The notes under the pieces are model-generated. The model was given only the letters and a program-made list of their open reading frames with translations, did not search any database and was not told where the DNA came from. Positions 57,108 to 64,000 of a DNA stretch of 64,000 nucleotides are shown in pieces. The position numbers and the translations under genes were made by a program. The DNA comes from JASLEW01 sp035544895 (GTDB lineage Bacteria; Acidobacteriota; Thermoanaerobaculia; Multivoradales; UBA5704), in contig DASZZM010000049.1 of assembly GCA_035544895.1 (NCBI GenBank), forward strand, positions 208,797-272,796. Reading direction: 5' to 3'. Each line of letters starts with the position of its first letter. Positions within the stretch are counted from its first letter, which is position 1.

Positions 57108-57863
57108 ATGCCCGCTAACCGAACAGTGCCTCCCGCGGCAGTCGTCCGTGCCTTCGGGCTCGTCGCTGCCTGGTGGCTGCTGGGCGTTCCACTCGCCGCC
57201 CAGCAGCTCTTCATCAGCTCCGCGCTGCCGACCACGCTCGACCAGGTCTTCCTACAGGTCTCTTTCTACTGCGGGCTCCGCGTCGACCCTCCCTTCGTGG
57301 AGGGTCACACGATCACCGTGGTGGTCGATCACAAGATCCCCGAGCCGCCTTGCACGCCGCCGCCTTTCGAACCGCTGCTGGTCTCCTTGCCGCTGCCGGC
57401 GCTGCCGGCAGGAGGCTACGTAGTGCAGGAGTTCCTTTTCGGCAAACTGTCGCCCGACACGGTGGCTTTCCAGGTTGCGCCGCCCGGCTCCAGCCTCATT
57501 CTCCTCGGCGGCCGTTATCAGGTCGCCGTCGCCTTCTCGCGTCCGGGGGTCGGGACGCCGATCACCGAGCGGGCCAGTGCCGTGCGGCTTTCCGACCGGT
57601 CCGGCTACTTCTGGTTCTTCGATAGCACCAACGTCGAGGTCACCGTCAAGATCCTCGACGGGCGGCCGGTCAACGGCCACTACTGGGTGTTCGTCGCCAG
57701 CATGACCGACGTGGCCCTGACGATCGCCGTCACCGATGCCTCCTTCCCCTTCGACTGCTCGCTGCCCTGGAGCACCACCCCCTGCCTGACCAAGACCTAC
57801 ACCTCCGCCGCCGGAGCCAATCAGAACTTCATCGACACCCAGTACTTCGCGGACTTCCCTTAG
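57108..57863 (+). CDS. secreted beta-sandwich protein with lineage-typical C-terminal domain
   Basis: 251 aa; ATG with GGCGGAG just upstream. Signal peptide about 5-28 (VVRAFGLVAAWWLLGVPLAAQ). Two beta-rich halves: the first has VFLQVSFYCGLRVDPPFVEG, the second SGYFWFFDSTNVEVTVKILD, YWVFVASMTDVALTIAVTDA and TKTYTSAAGANQNFIDTQYF. The second half shares its pattern with the fragment at 22504-22803, so this is the intact relative. Function unknown; extracellular or outer-membrane location likely. Confidence 0.72.
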   Translation: MPANRTVPPAAVVRAFGLVAAWWLLGVPLAAQQLFISSALPTTLDQVFLQVSFYCGLRVDPPFVEGHTITVVVDHKIPEPPCTPPPFEPLLVSLPLPALPAGGYVVQEFLFGKLSPDTVAFQVAPPGSSLILLGGRYQVAVAFSRPGVGTPITERASAVRLSDRSGYFWFFDSTNVEVTVKILDGRPVNGHYWVFVASMTDVALTIAVTDASFPFDCSLPWSTTPCLTKTYTSAAGANQNFIDTQYFADFP

Positions 57864-57962
57864 CTCGGTGGCGGCGACCGAAAGCAACCGCATTTCCGGT
57901 GGCGAGTCCTGTGTCGCCACCCGCTCTCCAGGGGCAGACCTGTTAAGCTCGCGCGCCAGGTG

Positions 57963-59753
57963 ATGAGCTTGCCATCCGGATCGACCGGAACGCGCCGGAT
58001 TCCTGCCCGGCGCCGCGGGCCAGGCCTGGGTCGAAGGCCCTCTTCGCGGACCATCGTGGTGCTTGCCGGCACTGTCCTGGCCGGATTGGCCGCGGCGCTG
58101 CTCGCCGCCGTCGGGAGCGCCTCCAACGAGGAGCCGGCGCGTCCGGACGCGGTCTCCCTGGCCATCGTGCACGCGCGGGTGTGGACCGGCGATCCCGTGC
58201 GGCCGTGGGCCGAGGCGGTGGCGGTGCGCGGCCCGCGGATCGCGGCGGTCGGCTCGAGCGCCGAGATCGAGCGGCTCCTCCCGCTCGGAGGCGCGCACGG
58301 CCGGCGCATCGACGCGCACGGCGGGATGGTGGCGCCGGGCTTCATCGACTCCCACGTACACTTCCTCGACGGCGGCTTCGGGCTCGCCTCGGTGCAGCTG
58401 CGCGACGCCAGGACCCGGGAAGAGTTCGTGCGGCGGATCGGCGCCTTCGCCAGGACCCAGCCGCCCGGCGCTTGGATCACCGGCGGCGACTGGGACCACG
58501 AGCTGTGGGGAGGAGAGCTGCCGCGCCGCGATTGGATCGATGCCGTGACGCCGGACAACCCGGTCTGGGTCAACCGGCTCGACGGCCACATGAGCCTGGC
58601 CAATGGCGCCGCCCTGCGCGCCGCCCGCGTCACGGCGCAGACGCCGGAGGTCCCGGGAGGCACCATCGTCCGCGGCCCCGCCGGCGAGCCGACCGGCATC
58701 CTCAAGGACAACGCCCTGAGTCTGGTGGATTCGGTGGTGCCCGATCCGCCGCCCGCGGCCAAGGACCGGGCCCTCGAGGCGGCGATGCGCTACGTCGCGG
58801 CGCAGGGCGTTACCTCGGTCCAGCACATGGGCACGTGGGAGGACCTGGCGGTGTTCCGCCGTGCGCACGACGCGGGGACGCTGCGCACGCGGATCTACGC
58901 CGCGGTGCCGCTGGCAAGCTGGCAGCGCCTGCGCGACGAGATCGCCGCGCACGACCGCGGCGACGAGTGGCTGCGCATCGGCGGCCTCAAGGGCTTCGTC
59001 GACGGGTCGCTCGGCTCGCGCACCGCGGCTTTCTTCCAGCCCTTCGCCGACGCTCCCGGCTCCTCGGGCCTGCTGGTCAACACGCCGCAGGACCTCTACG
59101 CCTGGACCTCCGGCGCCGACCGGGCGGGCCTCCAGGTCATGGTCCACGCCATTGGCGACCGCGCCATCAACTTGCAGCTCGGCATCTTCGACCGCGTCGA
59201 GCGGGAGGATGGGCCGCGCGACCGCCGTTTCCGCATCGAGCACGCCCAGCACCTGGCGCCCGCCGACATCCCACGCTTCGGCACCCTGGGCGTCATCGCC
59301 AGCATGCAGCCCTACCACGCCATCGACGACGGCCGCTGGGCGGAGAAAGCGATCGGGCCGGCGAGGATCAAGACGACCTACGCCTTCCGCTCGCTGCTCG
59401 ACGCTCACGCCCGCCTTGCCTTCGGCAGCGACTGGCCGGTGGCGCCGGCCACTCCGCTGGAGGGCATCTATGCCGCCGCCACCCGTCGCACCATCGACGG
59501 CAAGAACCCGGCCGGCTGGGTGCCCGAGCAGAGGATCGGCGCCGAGGAGGCCCTGGCCGCCTACACCCGCGGGGCCGCCTACGCCTCCTTCGAAGAAGGG
59601 CAGAAAGGCACCATCGAGCCCGGCAGGCTCGCCGACCTCGTGCTCCTCGACCGCGACCTGACGCGCATTCCCGCCGCCGCGATCCCCGACGTCCACGTCC
59701 TGCTCACCATCGTGGGCGGCAGGATCATCTACGAGCGGGCCGGCGCCAACTAG
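57963..59753 (+). CDS. amidohydrolase family protein (YtcJ-like), membrane-anchored
   Basis: 596 aa from ATG 57963 (a GTG one codon earlier is possible). An N-terminal transmembrane anchor (about 32-54, TIVVLAGTVLAGLAAALLAA) follows a basic tail. Amidohydrolase-3 features: GMVAPGFIDSHVHFLDGG (HxH metal site), KGFVDGSLGSRTAAFF, MVHAIGDRAINLQLGIFD, FRIEHAQHL and FGSDWPVAPATPLEGIYAA (catalytic Asp). YtcJ-type enzymes hydrolyse amide bonds of mostly unknown substrates. The upstream gap of 99 bp shows no strong promoter. Confidence 0.9.
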   Translation: MSLPSGSTGTRRIPARRRGPGLGRRPSSRTIVVLAGTVLAGLAAALLAAVGSASNEEPARPDAVSLAIVHARVWTGDPVRPWAEAVAVRGPRIAAVGSSAEIERLLPLGGAHGRRIDAHGGMVAPGFIDSHVHFLDGGFGLASVQLRDARTREEFVRRIGAFARTQPPGAWITGGDWDHELWGGELPRRDWIDAVTPDNPVWVNRLDGHMSLANGAALRAARVTAQTPEVPGGTIVRGPAGEPTGILKDNALSLVDSVVPDPPPAAKDRALEAAMRYVAAQGVTSVQHMGTWEDLAVFRRAHDAGTLRTRIYAAVPLASWQRLRDEIAAHDRGDEWLRIGGLKGFVDGSLGSRTAAFFQPFADAPGSSGLLVNTPQDLYAWTSGADRAGLQVMVHAIGDRAINLQLGIFDRVEREDGPRDRRFRIEHAQHLAPADIPRFGTLGVIASMQPYHAIDDGRWAEKAIGPARIKTTYAFRSLLDAHARLAFGSDWPVAPATPLEGIYAAATRRTIDGKNPAGWVPEQRIGAEEALAAYTRGAAYASFEEGQKGTIEPGRLADLVLLDRDLTRIPAAAIPDVHVLLTIVGGRIIYERAGAN

Positions 59754-59818
59754 CGGATCTGCGCCGGCCAGGCGGGCCACGATGCGGGCAAGGATCCAGC
59801 CCCATTTGCGAGTTGCGA

Positions 59819-59889
59819 GGAGTACCGGCAATCGCGGGAGCGCAGGCCGACCTGCCGGGAGTGCCGCCAATGGCGGGAGCGGCGGCCGG
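59819..59889 (+). repeat. 33-bp dispersed repeat, copy 2, with a degenerate tandem copy
   Basis: 59857-59889 is identical to 17908-17940 (other strand). The 30 bp before it (AGTACCGGCAATCGCGGGAG and on) is a diverged direct repeat of the same unit. It lies in the 168-bp gap between the amidohydrolase and a glycosyltransferase gene. Confidence 0.7.
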
Positions 59890-59921
59890 CGCCTCGTGAC
59901 GAGAGCCGCTGAGAAATGGGG

Positions 59922-61331
59922 TTAGGGACTCGCCGCCGGCCCGCGGCTGGGCGGCAAGACCACGTCCGGTGGCGGGCCCGAGCCGGGCTGGTGGGGCTGA
60001 GGAGAACCGGTCCCGTCGTTGGGAGGAGAGGGTGGAAAGGCGCCTTTCAGGAGCTCGACGCCGGGAGTCGCCGCCAGTCCGGCGGGGAGCTTGCCGTCGT
60101 CGAACACGACAACGCGCCAGCCGGCACGCAGCAGGCGGCGCGCCAGCGACGAGTCGGGCGCATCCTGGTAGGCGGTGTAGGGCGTGTAGAACATCGCTTC
60201 CACCGGGCGGTCGAGATTGAACAGGGCAACCGGCCCCGCTCCCACCCGCTCCGGCAGCGCGCGCAGAGTGCGCGCCCAGGCAGGGTTGCGGACATAGCCG
60301 GGCCACGGCTTGAGCCGCTCGATCCCGTAGCGCAGCGGCAGCGCGATCAGCAGCGCCAGGAGTGCCAGTCGCAGTGCCCGCCCGGGCCATGCCGCCGGCC
60401 GCCTTGCCTGCAGCCAGAGCCAGAATCGGGCCTCGATCAGGAACACCGCCGGGGCGGCAATCATCACGTAGGCGTTCATCTTCGTCGCCGCGAGACTGAA
60501 GACCGCGTACGGAAGCAGGAGCCAGACGGCCAGCGGCGCCAGCCGCCGCCGATCCCTGCCCAGGGCGAGCCCGCCCAGGAAGAAAGCGACGGGAAGATAG
60601 ATCAGCTCACCGTAATAGTGCGGCATCTGCGCGACGTGGAACAGCGGCGGACCGCCGAGTCCGTCGATCGGCTCGGTGAAGTGCTGCAGGTTGTAAGCGT
60701 CGTTCCAGGCCGCGTCGCGCGGGAACGCGTGCCTGATGTGCCACTGCCACGGCAGGACGACGGCGGCCGTGGCAAGCGTCATCACCGCCAGATGGGCCGC
60801 CACGGCGCGGGCCTTTTCCCTGCCCCAGACGAGCGCGAGCCAGACAGGGAAGACGACCAGCGCGGAGACCCATTTGCTGAGCACTCCGAGCCCTGTCGCG
60901 GCGCCAATCGCCAGGAGAAGAGAGCTGCTCGGCCGCCGCGCGTAGAGGACGGCAAGGCAGACTCCCAGCTCGACGAAAACGATTACCGCGTTGTCGACGT
61001 GATCGACGGCGACACGCCCGGCGGGGAGCTGCAGGAGGTAGCCGGAAATGGCGTGGAAGGCGGCGGCGAGCAATCCGACGCGACGATCGAACAGCCAAGT
61101 GCCGATCAGGTAGGTAAGGAATATTGCAAGACTGGAGAGGAGCAGGCTGGGCAGGCGCAGTGCGATCTCGTTGACTCCGAACAGGGCCATGCTGCCGGCG
61201 GAGAGCCAGAGCGCCAGCGGCGGCTTGTGGAGCCAGACGTGATTGGCATGCCAGTCACGGAAGTCGTACGGCAGCGCGGGACGGTCGTAGAGGGTCGGCG
61301 TCAACGGGTGCGCGATGAGGTTCTTCGCCAC
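59922..61331 (-). CDS. polytopic glycosyltransferase (GT39/ArnT-type), start uncertain
   Basis: 469 aa from GTG 61331, the first standard start in this frame. The frame is open to 61634, and upstream codons encode convincing sequence: FCYARRAQVRERPLAAAAAI, then DLFIHAWDERYHALVAKNLI. The D-E pair in WDERYH is the expected GT-C catalytic acid, so the real N-terminus must lie upstream, at ATT 61523 (after GGGAGAGG) or another rare start. Later motifs: LHKPPLALWLSAGSMALFG and KMNAYVMIAAPAVFLIEARF. It starts right after the stop of the next glycosyltransferase-like gene. The C-terminal tail is Pro-rich. Confidence 0.78.
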   Translation of the reverse strand: MAKNLIAHPLTPTLYDRPALPYDFRDWHANHVWLHKPPLALWLSAGSMALFGVNEIALRLPSLLLSSLAIFLTYLIGTWLFDRRVGLLAAAFHAISGYLLQLPAGRVAVDHVDNAVIVFVELGVCLAVLYARRPSSSLLLAIGAATGLGVLSKWVSALVVFPVWLALVWGREKARAVAAHLAVMTLATAAVVLPWQWHIRHAFPRDAAWNDAYNLQHFTEPIDGLGGPPLFHVAQMPHYYGELIYLPVAFFLGGLALGRDRRRLAPLAVWLLLPYAVFSLAATKMNAYVMIAAPAVFLIEARFWLWLQARRPAAWPGRALRLALLALLIALPLRYGIERLKPWPGYVRNPAWARTLRALPERVGAGPVALFNLDRPVEAMFYTPYTAYQDAPDSSLARRLLRAGWRVVVFDDGKLPAGLAATPGVELLKGAFPPSPPNDGTGSPQPHQPGSGPPPDVVLPPSRGPAASP

Positions 61332-61634
61332 CAGAGCGTGGTAGCGCTCGTCCCAGGCGTGAATGAACAGGTCGGTCCCGGCGAAGAGGCGCAGGGCCAG
61401 GCCCGCGAAGGCAATCGCCGCGGCGGCGGCGAGCGGCCGCTCGCGGACCTGCGCGCGCCGCGCATAGCAGAAGAGCAGTCCGGCAACCAGCGCGGTGACC
61501 GCGCCCCAGATTGAATTCTGAATAGACCTCTCCCGGATGTTCTGTGTCGGCCGCGCCGCCGGCGGCCCCAGCGCGGGCCGCCGCTCGGACGCCGCGCCGG
61601 CCCAGGGATGCGCCCGGGGCTCCGGCGCACGATA

Positions 61635-63557
61635 CTACGGCAGCCTGGGCGCCGCGCCCCCAGGTGAGGCGAGCACCTGCCGGGCCGCGGCCTGCGCCGG
61701 CCCGGGAGGGTCGGGATTGCGCTCGTAGACCCGGACGAAAAAGCGCTTGGCGCCCACTCGGGCCCAGCGCCATGCCGGACCGAACGAGCCCACGAGGTGA
61801 TAGCGGTCCTCGACCTGCTTCCACAGCAGGATTGCGAAGTCGATGCCGAAGGATCGCGGACCGTACTCCGAGGTGGGGCGGTTGCAGAGCAGGACGTAGC
61901 GGGGGCCGGCGAGATCGATCTGACGGGCGACCTCTGCCTCGCGCTGGCCATACAACACGCCGGGAAAGATCTGGTCTTGCCGCAGCGGGCTGGGCAGCCC
62001 GGTGACGAAGTTGAAGAAGCCGCTTTCGGGAAAGGCGGTGAGCGTGTCACCGGGCCGGGTGTGCCGGGCCAGGAAGTCGAGAGCCTGTCCGATCGCCTCG
62101 GCTTGCCGCGCCGGCAGGCGGAAGGAACCGGCGCGAGTTTCGAGAAGCGCGAGCCGCGGGCCGCTGTCGAGAATGGCGATGCGGTAGAGGAACAGCCCGC
62201 CGAAAACAAGGAGGATGGCGGCCAGGCGCCACCGGAAGCCCGCGGGAGCCGGGAGGCGGGGCGCCAGGCAGTCGAAGAGCAGCACGGCCGCGGTGGCCAG
62301 CAGGCCAGGAAGGGGCGGAGTGTCGTAGGCGCCCATCCTGGGTCCCGCCGACAGGGCGAACAGGACGCGGACGGCGACGGCGGCGCTGAAGAAAAAGAGC
62401 AGGAATCGCGCCCGCCTCGGCCCCTCGAGCGGCCGGCGCAGCAACGCCAGGGCGGCAAGGGCGGCCAGCGGCGGCAGGATCGCGAGCAGCGGCGGCAGGT
62501 TCTTGTTGGGGTCGTTCAAAGGGCTGAGGCAGTAGACGCCGACCACCAGGGCCGCGGCGGCCGCGAAGAGATAGCGCCGCCTGGCTCCGATCGCCCCGAC
62601 CGTCCCGATCACCCCGCCCGCCTCGCTCTGGCCATTCCGCCGCCGGACGCCCAGAAAGGCCGCGGCGGTCAAGATCAGTGCGTCGAGCAGCGCCGAGATC
62701 CCGAGCCGTGACGCGGCCTGGCCTGGCTTCAACAACCCGGCGACGTCCAGGTAGAAGCTCCGCCACTCCTGCGGCCTGGTGATCAGATGGGTGAAGGGGC
62801 CGTCGCTGAAGAGGTTGGCGGCTGGGACGCCGAGGAAAGAGAAGCCGTACACCGCGGCCGCCAGCGCCGAGCCCGCGGCGACGACGGCCGCCGAGCTCAC
62901 GACGGCGGCCCGCCGGGAGTGGGACCGCAGCCCCGCGAGCAGGATGGCGACCGCGGCGGCGCCCCCGATCTCCAGCCGTGAGGCGAGCGCGAGGGCGAGG
63001 CCGAGGACGGCGAGGGCATGGCTGCGATGGTTGAGATGGCCGCGCTGCGACGGCGGAGCACACGAGGCCGTCAGGGCAAGGAGGGCGCCCGCCAGGGCGA
63101 AGAGGTTCGAGGAGGAGTAGGGGAACATGAAGGCGCCGCCTCTCGGCGCCCCCATGCACAAGGCGGCTGCCAGCGTGGTCGCGACGGTCGCCGAGAATGC
63201 GCTGCCGGCCTGGCGGGTGAGCTTGAAGAGGAGCACGAAGATGGCGGCTGCGAGCGCCGCGCTGACCAGCTCGAGGACCACCCAGCGGTCGCCGAAGAGC
63301 CTGAGGGCCAGGGCGCTCACCCAGGGACCGACAGGGCCGTAGTAGTAGGTGACGTCGCGATAGAGCCGGTCGCCGTGCTCGAGGCGCCACGGCACGAACA
63401 TCTCGCGCCCCGAGTCGACCAGGGGGTTGATCCAGCTCTGCCACGAGGCCGCGATGGAGAGGCCACCGGCGGTGAGCGTGAGCAGCACCGCCACGAGTCT
63501 CTTCACCAAGGACGAGAGACCTTCACCTCCCGGGGGCGGAAAATTCGGTAGCTCCAT
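61635..63557 (-). CDS. polytopic glycosyltransferase-like membrane protein
   Basis: 640 aa from ATG 63557; an upstream in-frame ATG (63674) would add 39 residues of non-membrane sequence. About 11-12 transmembrane segments. The first loop (INPLVDSGREMFVPWRLEHG, then YRDVTYYYGPVGPWVSALAL) has the acidic D-S-G-R-E pattern of GT-C enzymes. The soluble C-terminus includes GDTLTAFPESGFFNFVTGLP and RYVLLCNRPTSEYGP. Its stop is at 61635, where the frame of the downstream glycosyltransferase opens, so both are probably one transcription unit for surface glycan assembly. Substrate unknown. Confidence 0.78.
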   Translation of the reverse strand: MELPNFPPPGGEGLSSLVKRLVAVLLTLTAGGLSIAASWQSWINPLVDSGREMFVPWRLEHGDRLYRDVTYYYGPVGPWVSALALRLFGDRWVVLELVSAALAAAIFVLLFKLTRQAGSAFSATVATTLAAALCMGAPRGGAFMFPYSSSNLFALAGALLALTASCAPPSQRGHLNHRSHALAVLGLALALASRLEIGGAAAVAILLAGLRSHSRRAAVVSSAAVVAAGSALAAAVYGFSFLGVPAANLFSDGPFTHLITRPQEWRSFYLDVAGLLKPGQAASRLGISALLDALILTAAAFLGVRRRNGQSEAGGVIGTVGAIGARRRYLFAAAAALVVGVYCLSPLNDPNKNLPPLLAILPPLAALAALALLRRPLEGPRRARFLLFFFSAAVAVRVLFALSAGPRMGAYDTPPLPGLLATAAVLLFDCLAPRLPAPAGFRWRLAAILLVFGGLFLYRIAILDSGPRLALLETRAGSFRLPARQAEAIGQALDFLARHTRPGDTLTAFPESGFFNFVTGLPSPLRQDQIFPGVLYGQREAEVARQIDLAGPRYVLLCNRPTSEYGPRSFGIDFAILLWKQVEDRYHLVGSFGPAWRWARVGAKRFFVRVYERNPDPPGPAQAAARQVLASPGGAAPRLP

Positions 63558-63906
63558 TGGGCGGCGGCTACTCCCGCTCACACTCACTTCGACGGCGCGC
63601 AGACTCTCCGCGCATCGGGACTCCTTGCAGCACGCGCATCGTATGGCAAGAAAGTGTCCAACACTTGCACACACGCGAGTGTCCGTGAGGGGTCCGGGCT
63701 AGAACCGCGCGCGAGACGCGTCGCGCTCGACCACGGCGACTTCGCCCACCACCTCCGCCGTTCGCCGCGGCTGGCCAGCGCCGAGCTAGTGCCCGTCAGC
63801 CGCCGGCCCCCGCCCCATCCGTGAGCACGCCGCGGGTGTCCGTCTTACGGGAAAGCCCACGGGTGCACGACAAATTTGTGAGGTCGGCCGGCTGAGGCCG
63901 GTCGGG

Positions 63907-64000
63907 CTAGGCGGCCCGGGGCAGCCAGAACTCTTCGAGGCGGTTGCTGAGCTTGGCGCAGCGCAGAGCGAGGATGGCATTGGCGCCACGAAGGGTCCAG
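63907..64000 (-). mobile_element. C-terminal end of a transposase (ISKra4-like), cut by the window edge
   Basis: The minus strand reads TLRGANAILALRCAKLSNRL, then EEFWLPRAA and a TAG at 63907-63909. This closely fits the end of ISKra4-family transposases (RGANAILALRCC-L-GRFEDYW). Downstream, CTCACAAATTTGTCGTGCAC (63857-63882 region) contains the palindrome ACAAATTTGT and may be near the element end. The rest of the IS lies outside the window. Confidence 0.65.

Overview
This GC-rich window looks like a chromosomal segment from an uncultured Acidobacteriota bacterium, possibly Thermoanaerobaculia or a relative. The clues are an IPTL-type C-terminal sorting tail, an Oar-like TonB receptor with a carboxypeptidase-regulatory N-terminus, a PadR regulator coupled to a 'permease prefix' membrane protein, many secreted peptidases (S46, S8, S9, S55, M13), large secreted proteins with WPPNHK and FN3 modules, and several giant polytopic glycosyltransferase-like proteins. 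This taxonomic call is inference from gene content; no rRNA or tRNA gene is visible.

Layout. 0-9 kb: secreted peptidases (partial S46 dipeptidyl-peptidase, S8 protease), a secreted hypothetical, a VapBC toxin-antitoxin pair and a sialidase-fold/FN3 secreted protein. 9.3-19.3 kb: a metal island with a membrane protein, a ZnuACB-like ABC importer, an RcnR-type sensor, a P1B-like ATPase with His-rich N-terminus, a TonB receptor on the opposite strand with a possibly structured leader, and two small membrane proteins. 19.3-29.3 kb: membrane glycosyltransferases, a DUF4349 protein, a Kelch/WPPNHK protein, an SDR, and an operon of a hotdog thioesterase plus an ILVBL/HACL2-like ThDP enzyme. 29.3-34 kb: a scar with gene remnants, a second VapBC pair, a methyltransferase and a YfhO-like protein. 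34-46.9 kb: S9 peptidase, a SPASM-type protein lacking a radical-SAM core, recN, a Sua5/TsaC-like gene, and a translationally coupled run (S55 peptidase, beta-propeller protein, coaD) followed by an adenosine-deaminase-family gene. 47-51.6 kb: a probable defence/conflict locus, TIR protein then STAND NTPase then a frameshifted trypsin-like module. 51.7-64 kb: PadR unit, M13 peptidase, small secreted proteins, an amidohydrolase, two more glycosyltransferase-like proteins and a transposase tail at the right edge.

How genes work together. The 9.4-15.5 kb genes form a plausible metal-homeostasis unit: uptake through the ABC transporter, sensing by an RcnR-like repressor with the His3/Cys35/His60/His64 ligand set, and efflux by the adjacent ATPase. 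The most unusual locus is 47.2-51.5 kb, where a stand-alone TIR protein is coupled by a 4-bp overlap to a membrane-anchored STAND ATPase whose reading frame breaks at the place expected for a protease catalytic His.

Between genes there are at least four copies of a dispersed, hairpin-forming repeat (around 0.7, 19.4, 22.5 and 38.1 kb) and an identical 33-bp repeat at 17.9 and 59.9 kb. One repeat copy supplies the C-terminus of a glycosyltransferase.
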